NCBI GenBank assembly: GCA_021788095.1
Contig: JAJYLB010000001.1
Span: 184,779-248,778 of the forward strand
Direction: 5' to 3'
DNA length: 64,000 bases
Source: Acidobacteriota bacterium
GTDB taxonomy: Bacteria > Acidobacteriota > Terriglobia > Acidiferrales > UBA7541
Below the pieces are notes generated by a model. The model saw only the letters and a list, made by a program, of their open reading frames with translations. It was not told the origin of the DNA and did not search any database. Every line of letters begins with the position of its first letter. The first letter of the stretch is position 1. This document shows, one piece after another, positions 24,838-35,202 of this stretch. Position numbers and translations under genes: made by a program.

Positions 24838-25208
24838 ATAACCATAATAGCAGAGTCACGTGCGCGACCCTCCTGCTTCCTCCTGGCGGGATGGCAGAAT
24901 GATACCTAATCGATTTCTGCAACGACTTGCTGGCCGCTGGCGCCGAGCATTAGGTGATTGGCTAGGCTGCGGTTTCCTGGCAGGGGGTCAGTGTGAATTT
25001 CCTGACCGCGGCACAACCACCCGGGATTCAAACCGACCCGTTACCCAAGAGCCATTCTCCTGTCGTTTCGGACCCAGTCTCCCATCTCTTGACCCACAGG
25101 CGTGGGGCCTGCCCCGGGAGGCGCTTTGGCCCAGTTCACCCTTCTGTTTCCCTCGGAAATGGAGTATACATACGCGTCTTCGTAGCCTTTCCCGAGAGGA
25201 GCGAAACG
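24838..25208. other. Divergent intergenic region, no gene
   Basis: About 370 bases between the divergent helical-protein gene and the BNR-repeat gene. It should hold both promoters. The frame of the BNR gene is open here but lacks a protein-like N-terminus. I see no strong repeat. Confidence 0.5.
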
Positions 25209-28200
25209 GTGACTTTTCGTCGGAACCTGGCCATGGCGATCCTGGTGTGTCTCGGTGCACCGCAAATTTTCTTTGCCGCGCAAAAGCGCGCCAAAAAACC
25301 GGAGCGTGAAGTCTCGCCGAATCAGAAAGCCAGCCTCAAGAAGGAGGCGAAGCCGGCGAGCCCCATGAACTCCGCCACATTCGCCGGCTTGGCGCTCCGT
25401 TCGATTGGCCCGGCCATAATTTCCGGCCGCATCGACGCCATCGCCGTGGATCCCGACGACCGCGCTCACTATTACATTGGCGCAGCCTCGGGCGGCGCTT
25501 GGGAAACGAGAAACGACGGCGCCACGTGGACGCCCGTCTTCGACCACGAAGGCTCCTACTCGGTTGGCGCCATCGCCATTGACCCCGGCAATCCCTCGGT
25601 GGTTTGGATCGGCACCGGCGAACCCAATAGTCAGCGCAGCGTCGCCTATGGCGACGGCGTTTATCGCTCCGACGACAGCGGCAAAACCTGGACCAATGTC
25701 GGCCTAAAAAGTTCGCAGCACATCGGACGCATCGTTATCGATCCGCGGGACACCAATACGGTGTACGTCGCCGCGGAAGGGCCGCTCTGGGGCTCCGGTG
25801 GAGATCGCGGCCTTTACGAAACCACCGATGGCGGCAAGACCTGGAAGCCGATTCTGACCATCAGCAAATACACGGGCGTGGACGATGTCGCCATGGATCC
25901 CACGAATCCGAACATCCTTTACGCCGCCGCATGGCAGCGCGAGAGAAAGCAGTGGACGCTGATCGATGGCGGCCCGGAAAGCGCCATTTACAAATCCACC
26001 GACGCCGGCAAGACCTGGAGGAAATTGACGATGGGCCTGCCCAAAGTGGATATGGGCCGCATCGCTCTTTCCATTGCTCCCTCCAATCGCAACATCGTTT
26101 ACGCCGGAATCGAAGCTGCCGACGGCAAAGGCGGCCTCTTCCGCTCGACGGACATGGGCGCCACTTGGGAGCTTCGCAATCCGGTGAACGCAGCCAACAT
26201 GTACTACGGCCAGATCACCATAGACCCCCGGAATCCCGACCGCATTTACATCATGGACGTCATCATCATGGTTTCCGAGGATGGCGGGAAAACCGTCCAT
26301 CCCCTGTCGACCCAGTGGAAGCACGTAGACAATCACGCCCTGTGGATCGACCCGCACGATTCCGATTACATCCTCGTCGGTTGCGATGGCGGCCTCTATG
26401 AAACCTACGACCGCGGCAAGAACTGGATTTGGAAAGCCAATCTCCCTCTGGCGCAATTCTACGATGTGGACGTGGACAATACCTCGCCCTTCTACTACGT
26501 CTACGGCGGCACGCAAGACAACTCTTCCGTCGGAGGCCCTTCCCGCACGCGCAGCATCTCGGGAATCACCAACGGCGATTGGTTTTTCACCACCGGCGGC
26601 GACGGCTTCCACTCGGTGGTGGACCCCGACGACCCCGATACGATTTACGCCGAGACGCAATACGGCGACCTCGCGCGTTACGATCGCCGCACCGGCCAAA
26701 GAAATGGCATTCAGCCTCAGCAGGCCGCCGGCGGACCCCCTTTGCGCTGGTGGTGGGATTCGCCTCTTCTCATCAGCCCTCACTCCCACACCCGCCTTTA
26801 TTTCGGCTCGCAATTCCTCTTCCGCAGCGACGATCGCGGCGACAATTGGCAAGCGATCAGCCCCGATCTCTCGCGCCAGACGGACCGCAACACACTTCCC
26901 GTGATGGGCAAAATCTGGGGCCCCGATGCCGTTGAGAAAAGCGCCTCCACCTCTCTTTACGGCGAAATCGTGGCCATCTCCGAGTCTCCCATCCAAGAGG
27001 GGCTGCTTTACGTGGGAACGGACGACGGACTGATCCAGGCGACGCCCGACGGCGGCAAGACGTGGATCAAGCACGACACTTTTCCGGGCGTGCCCGACCG
27101 CGCCTTCGTCAGCCGCGTCGTCGCGTCGAGCCACGACGTCAATACCGTCTACGCCGCCTTCGACAATCATAAGGACAACGATTTTCATCCCTACTTGCTG
27201 AAAAGCAACAACCGAGGCGACGCTTGGACCTCGATCGCCGGCAATTTGCCCGAAAACGGTCCCGTGCTGGCTTTCGCCGAAGATCCCGTGAATCCCCAGC
27301 TGCTCTTCGCCGGCACGGAATCCGGCCTCTTCTTCACCATGGACGGCGGAAAGAGATGGGTGCAGCTCAAGGGGAACCTCCCTACCATCTCCGTTCACGA
27401 CCTCAAAATTCAGCAGCGCGAAGGCGATCTCGTCGTCGCCACATTCGGCCGCGGCTTTTACATCCTCGACGACATCACGCCTCTCCGCGTTCTGAAGCCA
27501 GAAGATTTCGACCGGAGCGCGTTTCTTTTCCCCGTGCGTAAGACTCCGCTCTATATCCAGTCCAATCCTCTCGGCGGCTTCGGGAAGGCGTCCAATGGCG
27601 CCTCGTTTTTTACCGCGCCCAATCCCCCCTTTGGCGCGACCTTCACCTACTATCTGAAAGAGAAGCTGCTCACGGAAAAAGAACAGCGCCAGAAAGCCGA
27701 AAAGGCCGCCGAAAAAGCCGGAAAGCCGTTCCCCTATCCGACGGATGCCGAATTGCGCGCCGAAGCCGAAGCGCCCGCGCCCTCGATTTTCTTCACCGTG
27801 ACCGATTCCTCCGGCAAAGCCATTCGCCAAATTCCCGCAGTCAACGGGCCCGGCGTTCACCGCACCACCTGGGACTTGCGCTATTCCGCCATGGCCGTAC
27901 CTCAGCAAGCGCCGACCGGCCTGGCGGCCTTGTTCGGTCGCGGGATGTATCAAGGGCCGCTGGTCATGCCCGGAACTTACTCGGTCACGCTTTCCGAGCA
28001 AGTGGATGGAGTCGTCAAGCCAATGGCCGGCCCGCAAACCTTCCAGATCTACGCCCTTGGCGCGACGGCCATGAAGCCGCAGGATCAGGCTGCCTTGACC
28101 CAATTCCAAGTCCAGGTCGCTCATCTCTATAGCGCGGTCTACGGCGCGTTGCAGACCGCCAACGATTTGAATCAGCGCCTCGAGCTTGTGACTCGCGCCC

Positions 28201-28559
28201 TCGGCGAAGCTCCCGGAGCCTATCCGCAGCTCATCGCTCAGGCCGACGCCATTCGCCAGAAGAACAACTCCATTCTCCGCGCCCTCCGCGGCGATGTGGT
28301 CTTGCGCCGCCTCAATGCCAGCACTTCCGAATCCATCATGGAGCGGGTCGAAACCATCCTCGGTGACGAGCGCATGTCCAGCTCGTTGCCCAGCGGCACG
28401 GACAAGCAAAGCTATCAGGTGGCCTCGCAGGAATTCACCGCGCAGCTCGCCGCTTTGAAGACCCTCGTGCAGGTGGATCTTGTGAACTTGCAGAAGGCCA
28501 TGCAGGCCGCCGGCGCCCCTTGGACGCCGGGTCTTCTCCCCGCTTGGCCCGCCCAATGA
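25209..28559 (+). CDS. Large secreted BNR/Asp-box (sortilin-like) beta-propeller protein
   Basis: 1116 residues from the GTG at 25209, which follows GAGAGGAG. The signal peptide is RRNLAMAILVCLGAPQIFFA. At least six Asp-box motifs are visible (NDGATW, DDSGKTW, TDGGKTW, TDAGKTW, TDMGATW, PDGGKTW). Each comes with a blade pattern such as VGAIAIDPGNPSVVWIGTGE and RIVIDPRDTNTVYVAAEGPL, giving one or two large propellers over roughly residues 45-790. The C-terminal third has an Ala/Lys/Glu helical insert (EKEQRQKAEKAAEKAGKPF), then a beta-sandwich-like region (GPGVHRTTWDLRYSAM). Proteins of this plan are abundant in Acidobacteriota and often annotated as glycosyl hydrolases, but sialidase catalytic residues are not evident, so an enzymatic role is unproven. 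Confidence 0.9.
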   Translation: MTFRRNLAMAILVCLGAPQIFFAAQKRAKKPEREVSPNQKASLKKEAKPASPMNSATFAGLALRSIGPAIISGRIDAIAVDPDDRAHYYIGAASGGAWETRNDGATWTPVFDHEGSYSVGAIAIDPGNPSVVWIGTGEPNSQRSVAYGDGVYRSDDSGKTWTNVGLKSSQHIGRIVIDPRDTNTVYVAAEGPLWGSGGDRGLYETTDGGKTWKPILTISKYTGVDDVAMDPTNPNILYAAAWQRERKQWTLIDGGPESAIYKSTDAGKTWRKLTMGLPKVDMGRIALSIAPSNRNIVYAGIEAADGKGGLFRSTDMGATWELRNPVNAANMYYGQITIDPRNPDRIYIMDVIIMVSEDGGKTVHPLSTQWKHVDNHALWIDPHDSDYILVGCDGGLYETYDRGKNWIWKANLPLAQFYDVDVDNTSPFYYVYGGTQDNSSVGGPSRTRSISGITNGDWFFTTGGDGFHSVVDPDDPDTIYAETQYGDLARYDRRTGQRNGIQPQQAAGGPPLRWWWDSPLLISPHSHTRLYFGSQFLFRSDDRGDNWQAISPDLSRQTDRNTLPVMGKIWGPDAVEKSASTSLYGEIVAISESPIQEGLLYVGTDDGLIQATPDGGKTWIKHDTFPGVPDRAFVSRVVASSHDVNTVYAAFDNHKDNDFHPYLLKSNNRGDAWTSIAGNLPENGPVLAFAEDPVNPQLLFAGTESGLFFTMDGGKRWVQLKGNLPTISVHDLKIQQREGDLVVATFGRGFYILDDITPLRVLKPEDFDRSAFLFPVRKTPLYIQSNPLGGFGKASNGASFFTAPNPPFGATFTYYLKEKLLTEKEQRQKAEKAAEKAGKPFPYPTDAELRAEAEAPAPSIFFTVTDSSGKAIRQIPAVNGPGVHRTTWDLRYSAMAVPQQAPTGLAALFGRGMYQGPLVMPGTYSVTLSEQVDGVVKPMAGPQTFQIYALGATAMKPQDQAALTQFQVQVAHLYSAVYGALQTANDLNQRLELVTRALGEAPGAYPQLIAQADAIRQKNNSILRALRGDVVLRRLNASTSESIMERVETILGDERMSSSLPSGTDKQSYQVASQEFTAQLAALKTLVQVDLVNLQKAMQAAGAPWTPGLLPAWPAQ

Positions 28560-28668
28560 GAGTTACCGGCTTCCAAATCGCCGGCTTCCTTGACGCTTCG
28601 CGAGAGGCGTCGCTATACTGCCAACCTCTTCATTTCTTGGCGGTCCCGAAACTTCCGGAGAAACGCGC

Positions 28669-30348
28669 TTGCCTTTCGACCCTCTCGATCAATACCTCGA
28701 AAGACGCAAGAAACTCGACCAGATTCAGGCGCTTGGCTTCGATCCTTACCCTCACCGCTTTCCCGCGACGCATACCGTGGCCGAAATCCTCGATGGATTC
28801 GGCACGCGAGCGGCCGAGGAGCTGGAAACCGAGAGCGTCGGCGTCCGGGTAGCGGGGCGCGTTCTGGCCCTGCGCTTGCACGGCAAGGCCGGCTTCGCCC
28901 ATCTCGGCGGCCAGGGCCGGCGCCTGCAGATCTACGTGAAACTCGACTCGGTGGGCGAGCGCGCCTACCAACTGTTCCGCCTGCTCGATCTCGGGGACAT
29001 CGTCGGCGTCACGGGTCACCTTTTCCGCACGCGGACGGGTGAGTTGACGGTACGAGTGGAGGAGCTGGAGCTGTTGGCCAAGGCCCTGCTCCCGTTGCCG
29101 GAGAAATGGCATGGGCTTGCCGACGTCGATCTGCGCTACCGCCGCCGGTACCTGGACCTGATCGCCGGCGAACGCGAATCGGGCCAGCCCACGCGCGAAA
29201 TCTTCGTGCGCCGCACGCGGGTCCTTCGCGCCTTGCGCCGGTTTTTCGATGGCCGCGGCTATCTGGAGGTCGAGACGCCGATGATGCATCCCATCCTCGG
29301 CGGCGCCGCCGCGCGGCCGTTCATCACCCACCATAACGCCTTCGACACCGATCTCTACCTCCGCATCGCCCCTGAACTTTATCTGAAGCGGCTGGTGGTG
29401 GGCGGGTTCGACCGCGTCTATGAAGTCAACCGGAACTTTCGCAACGAAGGCATCGACTCGACGCATCAGCCCGAATTCACCATGCTCGAGTTCTATCAGG
29501 CTTATAGCGACTACCGCGAGCTGATGGACTTGACGGAAACCCTTTTCCGGGAGGTCGTCACCGAGTGCTGCGAGGCGTCCGGCGTCCATTACGGCGGCGT
29601 GTATATCGATTTCGGCCGGCCGTTCGATCGCTTCACGATGCGAGAGGCCGTGCTCAAATTCTGGCCCGCGGCGGACGCCGGGGCGGCCCCGAGCGCGGAA
29701 GACCTTGGCACAAGAGACGCTCTCGACAGCTTCCTGCGCGGGGCTGGCGAAGCCGCGGGCGCGCGTCATGATGCGGTCCCGCCGTCCGATCTCGAGGGAC
29801 GCCAACGCCTGCGAGTGCTGGCGGCGACGTTCGGCGAGATTCGTGAGGAATTGACGAGAGGGATTATCGGACCGGGACAGGCGCTCGCGGGCTTGTTCGA
29901 GGCTGTGGCCGAGCCGCACTTGGTGCAGCCAACCTTTATTTACGACTTCCCCGCGGAGATCTCGCCGCTCGCTAAGTGCCGCGCCGACGATCCCTCGACT
30001 GCCGAGCGGTTCGAGTTGTTCGTGGCCGGGATGGAGCTGGCCAACGGTTTCTCGGAGTTGAACGATCCGGAGGACCAGGAGCGCCGGTTTCGCGCGCAGG
30101 TCGAGCGGGGCGGAGCGGACGCGCCCAAGGAAGTGGATTGGGATTACCTCCGCGCGCTTTGCCATGGTTTGCCGCCGACTGCCGGCGAGGGCATCGGCAT
30201 CGACCGCTTGGTGATGCTCGTTACCGATTCCCACGCCATTCGCGAAGTCATTCTCTTTCCCTTGCTTCGCCCGGAGGCGCGTCATCCGCCAGCCGGGCCC
30301 GAACCGGGCGAGCCCGCATCGGGCAAGCCGAAAGCAGACCCATCATGA
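28669..30348 (+). CDS. lysS: Lysine--tRNA ligase, class II
   Basis: Charges tRNA-Lys. 559 residues from the TTG at 28669, with GGAG eight bases upstream inside a degenerate TCCCGAA-type palindrome (28644-28660). The OB-fold anticodon-binding domain is about residues 50-145. Class II motif 1 is near RTRVLRALRRFFDGRGYLEV, motif 2 is NRNFRNEGIDSTHQPEFTML, and motif 3 is GIGIDRLVMLVTDSHAIREV. Compared with typical LysRS there are roughly 45 extra residues (about 340-385, DAGAAPSAEDLGTRDALDSF and on) before the FEAVAEPHLVQPTFIYDFP stretch. The Pro-rich tail overlaps the lolC start by four bases. Confidence 0.95.
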   Translation: MPFDPLDQYLERRKKLDQIQALGFDPYPHRFPATHTVAEILDGFGTRAAEELETESVGVRVAGRVLALRLHGKAGFAHLGGQGRRLQIYVKLDSVGERAYQLFRLLDLGDIVGVTGHLFRTRTGELTVRVEELELLAKALLPLPEKWHGLADVDLRYRRRYLDLIAGERESGQPTREIFVRRTRVLRALRRFFDGRGYLEVETPMMHPILGGAAARPFITHHNAFDTDLYLRIAPELYLKRLVVGGFDRVYEVNRNFRNEGIDSTHQPEFTMLEFYQAYSDYRELMDLTETLFREVVTECCEASGVHYGGVYIDFGRPFDRFTMREAVLKFWPAADAGAAPSAEDLGTRDALDSFLRGAGEAAGARHDAVPPSDLEGRQRLRVLAATFGEIREELTRGIIGPGQALAGLFEAVAEPHLVQPTFIYDFPAEISPLAKCRADDPSTAERFELFVAGMELANGFSELNDPEDQERRFRAQVERGGADAPKEVDWDYLRALCHGLPPTAGEGIGIDRLVMLVTDSHAIREVILFPLLRPEARHPPAGPEPGEPASGKPKADPS

Positions 30349-31571
30349 AGTTCGAAGGGTGGGTGGCGCTGCGCTACCTGCGCTCGCCGCACAAGCCCGC
30401 CTTGCTTCGCCTGGTGACCTGGCTTTCGGTCGCGGGCGTCGCGGCCGGGGTGATCGCGCTCGTGGTGGCGCTCTCGATGGAGAGCGGTTTCCGCCGCACC
30501 CTGGCCAGCAGCTTGCTCGAAGCCACCGCCCACGTCACTCTGGTTCCAAGGGACGGGGAAGCCATTTCGGACTGGCGCGGGCTGGCGGCGCACCTGGGGA
30601 AAACGCCCGGCGTGAAGTCGGTGGCGCCGGCGATTTACATCACGGTGCTGCTCTCGGCCAACCACCAGGCCCAGGGCGCCACGCTCAAAGGCGTGGATCC
30701 GAAACTCGAGATCGCCTCCGACCGCGCCTTGCAGCGCATCGTCTCGGGCGCGGCCAACTTCTCTCCCGATCCGAATGGCGTTCCCGCGATCGTTGTCGGC
30801 TACGTCCTGGCCCGCGCGCTCGACCTCCATGTGGGCGGCGCGCTGACCGTCATCAGTCCGGAGGGGAGCCTCACCCCTTTCGGACTCAGCCTTCAGTCGC
30901 AGCAGTTCCGCGTCGCGGGGATTTTCGATTCCGGCTTCTACGACTACGACGCGGACTGGGCGTTCGTCACGCTCGGCGCCGCCCGCAGCCTCGAGGGGGT
31001 CGACCATGGGGTCAGCTACGTCGAAGTGCGTCTCGACGATCCCAATCGCGCGCCGCAACTCGCGGGAGAACTCGTGCGGGAAGCCGGACCCCGCTTCCAG
31101 GCCAGCACCTGGATGAACCAGAATCGCGCCCTCTTCCGCGCTCTCAGCCTCGAAAAATTGGGAACCGGCATCCTCATCGGGCTCATCACGTTTGTCGCGG
31201 GGTTGAACATCCTCGTCGCTCTCGCCCTCACGGTAGTCGATCACGCCGGCGACATCGCCGTCCTGATGGCCATGGGCGGCCGGCGGCGGCAGGTGGGCTC
31301 GATTTTCGTGCTGCAAGGTCTTGCAGTCGGGGTCATTGGCACGGCGATCGGGTTGGTCGTGGGCTACGGCTTGGCGTGGTCGGCGAACCGCTGGCGGCTG
31401 ATTCCTCTCAATGCCGAGTTCTACTCCGTCTCCTACGTCCCCTTCCATACGAGCGTCCTTGATGCGGTGTGGGTGGCGGGTTTGGCGCTCGCGGTGAGCG
31501 TAGCGGCCACGGTGTATCCCGCGTGGTCCGCGGCGCGGCTGCAGCCTGTGGAAATTCTGCGCTACGAGTAG
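30345..31571 (+). CDS. lolC: LolC/LolE-type lipoprotein-releasing permease
   Basis: Inner-membrane permease of the LolCDE transporter that extracts lipoproteins for delivery to the outer membrane. The 408 residues have the expected plan: one N-terminal membrane helix (LVTWLSVAGVAAGVIALVVA), a large periplasmic MacB-like domain, then three C-terminal helices (GILIGLITFVAGLNILVALA, GLAVGVIGTAIGLVVGYGLA, WVAGLALAVSVAATVYPAWS). The start ATG overlaps the lysS stop (ATGA). LolD follows 312 bases downstream. Only one permease gene is present, so it may work as a homodimer (LolF-like). Confidence 0.9.
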   Translation: MKFEGWVALRYLRSPHKPALLRLVTWLSVAGVAAGVIALVVALSMESGFRRTLASSLLEATAHVTLVPRDGEAISDWRGLAAHLGKTPGVKSVAPAIYITVLLSANHQAQGATLKGVDPKLEIASDRALQRIVSGAANFSPDPNGVPAIVVGYVLARALDLHVGGALTVISPEGSLTPFGLSLQSQQFRVAGIFDSGFYDYDADWAFVTLGAARSLEGVDHGVSYVEVRLDDPNRAPQLAGELVREAGPRFQASTWMNQNRALFRALSLEKLGTGILIGLITFVAGLNILVALALTVVDHAGDIAVLMAMGGRRRQVGSIFVLQGLAVGVIGTAIGLVVGYGLAWSANRWRLIPLNAEFYSVSYVPFHTSVLDAVWVAGLALAVSVAATVYPAWSAARLQPVEILRYE

Positions 31572-31883
31572 AAACTCCCTAGTACCCTCGCGATTCGGCG
31601 GCCCTGCCCGCGACACCGGCGGGTGGGGCACCCCAATCGTGAGACGGGCGCCCCAGGCGCCGTCCCGAACCTTCGGGATGCGCCTGGGGGCTGCCGCGCT
31701 GCTCCAGTCCGAATGACTCCGGTCATCGAATCAGTCAAGGCCATCGGCTGCCGCGTTTCTTGCGGACTCCGCGTTTGGTCTCCTACGTGCATCGAACAAG
31801 ATGACGCGCGAGGAAACCTGACACTCGGCGCCCGAAAAGCAATTTCACATCGTGTTAGAATGAGTCGAGAGGGAGCGTCGAAC
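31572..31883. other. lolC-lolD spacer with a nested palindrome
   Basis: 312 bases without a supported gene; lolD could begin 24 bases earlier at ATG 31860. It includes GGGTGGGGCACCCC (31621-31634) and the compound hairpin at 31651-31689. Confidence 0.5.
31651..31689. repeat. CCCCAGGCGC hairpin with TCCCGAA/TTCGGGA palindrome in its loop
   Basis: Perfect 10-bp arms CCCCAGGCGC (31651-31660) and GCGCCTGGGG (31680-31689) enclose TCCCGAACCTTCGGGA (31663-31678). The same compound occurs at 59997-60034 and, degenerate and in the other orientation, at 2508-2545. Confidence 0.92.
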
Positions 31884-32702
31884 GTGCCCGAAGTCGCCGA
31901 GGCCGCCGCGGGGCGTAATCGCGCCGTCACCCCGACTGGTGCGAGCTTGCCGCTCGTGCGCGCCGAAGCGCTCACCAAAGTTTACGGCAACGGCACTTCC
32001 CAGCGAGTGGTTTTGGCGGGCATCGACCTGGAAGTTCGCCGCGGGGATTGGGTTGCGATTGTCGGCGCGTCGGGAGCGGGGAAGAGCACGTTGTTGCAGC
32101 TTTTGGCCGCCCTAGACACGCCGTCGAGCGGTCGAGTATACTTCGCGTCTCACGTGCTTCATTCGCTCAGCGAGGAGCAGCGCGCTGAATTTCGCCGACA
32201 CTCGGTGGGTTTCGTCTGGCAACGGCACCATTTGCTGGCTGATTTCACGGCGGCGGAAAACGTCGCCGCACCCCTGCTCCTCGACGGCGTTTCCCGCGGG
32301 GAAGCGCTCCGCCGAGCGGTCGAATTGCTCGAGCAGGTAGGCTTGGGCGGCGGCGCCGGGCAACGCGCCTCGGAATTGTCCGGGGGCGAGAGGCAGCGCG
32401 TGGCGATTGCGCGAGCGTTGGCAAACCGTCCCGAGCTTCTGCTGGCCGATGAACCTACGGGGGAATTGGACGAGCGGAATGCGGAGGCGGTTTTTCGCTT
32501 GATGGAGCAGTTGCACGAGTCTCGGGGGCTGACCACGATCCTGGCCACTCATAACGCGGCGTTAGCGCGCCGCTCCCCCCGGGTTCTCGTCCTCGAGCGC
32601 GGATTCCTGGTACCCGCCGGCGAGGCCGCGGCCGGGGCCGGGCCCGCCGCCGGAGCCGAACGGGATGGCGCCGCCGAAGCTGGGGGAAAGGAGCAAATCT
32701 GA
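31884..32702 (+). CDS. lolD: LolD-type ABC transporter ATPase
   Basis: ATP-binding subunit partnering the LolC-like permease. Walker A is GASGAGKST, the Q-loop is near FVWQRHHLL, the signature is LSGGERQRVAIARAL, Walker B is LLLADEPTGELD, and the H-loop is LATHNAAL. I chose the GTG at 31884 because GAGGGAG lies nine bases upstream (272 residues); an ATG at 31860 adds eight residues. The C-terminal Ala/Gly/Glu-rich tail (about 30 residues) is longer than usual. It ends three bases before clpC. Confidence 0.9.
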   Translation: MPEVAEAAAGRNRAVTPTGASLPLVRAEALTKVYGNGTSQRVVLAGIDLEVRRGDWVAIVGASGAGKSTLLQLLAALDTPSSGRVYFASHVLHSLSEEQRAEFRRHSVGFVWQRHHLLADFTAAENVAAPLLLDGVSRGEALRRAVELLEQVGLGGGAGQRASELSGGERQRVAIARALANRPELLLADEPTGELDERNAEAVFRLMEQLHESRGLTTILATHNAALARRSPRVLVLERGFLVPAGEAAAGAGPAAGAERDGAAEAGGKEQI

Positions 32703-32705
32703 GCC

Positions 32706-35132
32706 GTGTTCGAGCGCTATACGGAGAAAGCCCGCCGCGTCATCTTCTTCGCCCGCTACGAAGCGACGCAGTATGGCAGTCCGTACATCGAGAGCGAGCA
32801 TCTCCTGCTCGGCTTGCTCCGGGAGGACAAGGCGCTCGCCAGCCGGTTTCTGCGCACCCACGGCGTGGTGGAATCCATTCGCAAGGAGATCGAATCCCGC
32901 ATCACCATTCGCGACCGCATCTCGACGTCCGTCGAAGTGCCTCTCAGCGCCGAATGCAAGCGCGTCCTCAATTTCGCCGCCGAAGAAGCCGAACGCCTCA
33001 ACCACAAGCACATCGGAACCGAGCATCTGCTGCTGGGCATTTTGCGGGAAGAGAAGTCCTTTGGGGCCGAACTCCTCGAGGAGCGCGGCCTGCGCTTGTC
33101 AACCCTGCGCGACGAAGTGGCGCGTAGCTCGACCGAGAAGGTGCCCGTGAGCCGAGCCAAAGAAACGAGTCTGCTGACGGAATTCAGCCGGGATCTGACG
33201 CAGGCGGCGATGGAAGGCCAGCTCGATCCTCTGGTGGGGCGGGAGCGCGAGCTGGAGCGCGTCGTCCAGATTCTCTGCCGCCGGACCAAGAACAACCCCG
33301 TCCTCATCGGCGAGCCGGGCGTGGGCAAGACGGCGATCGTCGAGGGCCTGGCCCAGCGCATCGCGGACGGCAACGTGCCCGCGTTCCTCGCGGATAAGCG
33401 CATTCTCTCCCTCGATCTCTCCCTGATCGTCGCCGGCACGAAGTATCGCGGCCAGTTCGAGGAGCGGCTCAAAACCATCATGAAGGAGCTGATGGAGAGC
33501 CAGAGCGCCATCATCTTCATCGACGAGCTGCACACGCTGGTGGGAGCCGGCTCCGCCGAAGGCTCCCTCGACGCCGCCAATATCCTCAAGCCCGCGCTCA
33601 GCCGCGGCGAGATCCAGTGCATTGGCGCCACCACTCCCGGCGAATACCGCAAGACCGTCGAGCGCGACCGCTCCCTCGAGCGCCGCTTCCAGGCCGTCAA
33701 GGTGGCTCCGCCCAGCGAAGAAGAGGCCGTGCAGGTGCTTCTGGGCGTGCGCGACCGGTACGAGAAATTCCACGCCGTGGGCTACGAAGACGAGTCGATG
33801 AGGCAGGCGGTCTATCTCTCCAGCCGCTACATCCCCGACCGCTTCCTCCCCGACAAGGCCATCGACCTGATCGACGAGGCTGGCGCCCGCGTCAAGCTGC
33901 GCCAGGCCATGCTCCCCGAAGACGTCGCCGAAGTGCAGCGCCGGATCAAGTTCATCAACCACCGCATGGAAACGGCCATCGCCAACCACGAGTTCGAGAA
34001 GGCCCGCTACTACAGCGAGGAGGAGCGCAAGGAGAAGGAACACCTGCGCCAGCTCCGGGAAAAGTACAAGCTCGACGATTCCGCCACGGGCCGCGTCGGC
34101 AAGGAAGACATCGAGGAAGTCGTCGCCCGCTGGACCGGCATCGCCGTCACCGCCATCAAGGAGGACGAGCAGCAGAAACTGCTGCGCATGGAAGCCGAGC
34201 TGCACAAGCGCATCGTCAGCCAGGATGTGGCGCTCGCCGCGCTCTCCCGCGCCATCCGGCGCAGCCGCGCCGGGCTGAAGTCGCCCGCGCGCCCGGTCGG
34301 CTGTTTCCTTTTCCTCGGCCCCACCGGCGTGGGCAAGACCGAGGTAGGGCGCCGGCTGGCGGAGTTCCTGTTCGGGAGCGAGCGCTCCCTGATCCGCTTC
34401 GACATGTCCGAATACATGGAGAAGCACTCGGTTTCCAAGCTGATTGGCGCGCCCCCGGGCTACGTCGGGTACGAGGAAGGCGGGCAGTTGACCGAGCGCG
34501 TTCGCCGCGCCCCGTATTCCGTGATCCTGCTCGACGAGATCGAGAAGGCGCACTCGGACGTTTACAACATTCTGCTCCAGGTGTTCGAAGACGGGCAGTT
34601 GACCGACAGCCTGGGCAATACCGTCGATTTCCGGAATACGATCCTCATCATGACCTCGAACATCGGCGCCCGCTTCCTCCAGAAAGGCCAGACGCTGGGG
34701 TTTCAGTCGGCCGCGCGCGATCTCGGCCAGCGCAGCATGGACGATCTGGTCATGAGCGAAGTGAAGCGGGTGTTCAATCCGGAATTCCTGAATCGTTTGG
34801 ACGAAGTCATTCTCTTTGGGCCGCTCGGAGACGAAGACCTCCTGAAGATCGTCGACCTCCTCGTGGCGCAAATCAACGAGACGCTGGCGCACCGCCAAGT
34901 GCAGATTACGCTCACGCCCGAGGCGCGGCGGTGGATCCTCGAAAAGACCTGCGCGGATCGCAGCTACGGCGCCCGGCCTTTGCGCCGGGCCCTGCAGCGG
35001 CACATCGAGGATCCGCTTTCGGAAACTCTCATTCAGGGAAGCGTCCAGCCGCCGGCGACGATCGAAGTCTACGTAGCCGGCGAGGAACTCGCGTTCCGCC
35101 CGGTGGTCGAAGCAACTCCGGTCGTGCGCTGA
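32706..35132 (+). CDS. clpC: ATP-dependent Clp protease ATPase subunit ClpC
   Basis: AAA+ unfoldase that feeds substrates to ClpP or disaggregates proteins. 808 residues from a GTG start. A double Clp-N repeat lies at 1-145 ([20 protein letters not shown], then [20 protein letters not shown]). NBD1 has Walker A GEPGVGKT (202-209) and [15 protein letters not shown] short UVR-like middle segment ([20 protein letters not shown]) marks ClpC rather than ClpA. NBD2 has Walker A GPTGVGKT (538-545) and [16 protein letters not shown]. The start is three bases after lolD, so they are cotranscribed. No mcsA/mcsB/ctsR genes are adjacent, unlike in Firmicutes. Confidence 0.95.
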   Translation: MFERYTEKARRVIFFARYEATQYGSPYIESEHLLLGLLREDKALASRFLRTHGVVESIRKEIESRITIRDRISTSVEVPLSAECKRVLNFAAEEAERLNHKHIGTEHLLLGILREEKSFGAELLEERGLRLSTLRDEVARSSTEKVPVSRAKETSLLTEFSRDLTQAAMEGQLDPLVGRERELERVVQILCRRTKNNPVLIGEPGVGKTAIVEGLAQRIADGNVPAFLADKRILSLDLSLIVAGTKYRGQFEERLKTIMKELMESQSAIIFIDELHTLVGAGSAEGSLDAANILKPALSRGEIQCIGATTPGEYRKTVERDRSLERRFQAVKVAPPSEEEAVQVLLGVRDRYEKFHAVGYEDESMRQAVYLSSRYIPDRFLPDKAIDLIDEAGARVKLRQAMLPEDVAEVQRRIKFINHRMETAIANHEFEKARYYSEEERKEKEHLRQLREKYKLDDSATGRVGKEDIEEVVARWTGIAVTAIKEDEQQKLLRMEAELHKRIVSQDVALAALSRAIRRSRAGLKSPARPVGCFLFLGPTGVGKTEVGRRLAEFLFGSERSLIRFDMSEYMEKHSVSKLIGAPPGYVGYEEGGQLTERVRRAPYSVILLDEIEKAHSDVYNILLQVFEDGQLTDSLGNTVDFRNTILIMTSNIGARFLQKGQTLGFQSAARDLGQRSMDDLVMSEVKRVFNPEFLNRLDEVILFGPLGDEDLLKIVDLLVAQINETLAHRQVQITLTPEARRWILEKTCADRSYGARPLRRALQRHIEDPLSETLIQGSVQPPATIEVYVAGEELAFRPVVEATPVVR

Positions 35133-35202
35133 GAATCCTACGGCACCAGGCCGGATCCCCGGGCGTCCGGCCAAGACTCGCACAGCAGAGGGGGCAGCGG
35201 CC

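Noticed and set aside
24990..25045. A T-arm-like stretch (GGTTTGAATCCCGG on the minus strand) that suggested a tRNA
   Set aside because: The invariant C56 is replaced by T, and no matching acceptor, D or anticodon arms could be built around it.
25704..28556. A 950-codon open frame on the minus strand opposite the BNR-repeat gene, and similar long antisense frames at 1028-2659, 33099-35441, 36523-38061, 43021-45114 and 58433-60340
   Set aside because: Each lies exactly opposite a gene with clear family motifs. GC-rich coding DNA routinely leaves the complementary frame open, and the translated antisense products show no recognisable domains or ribosome-binding sites.
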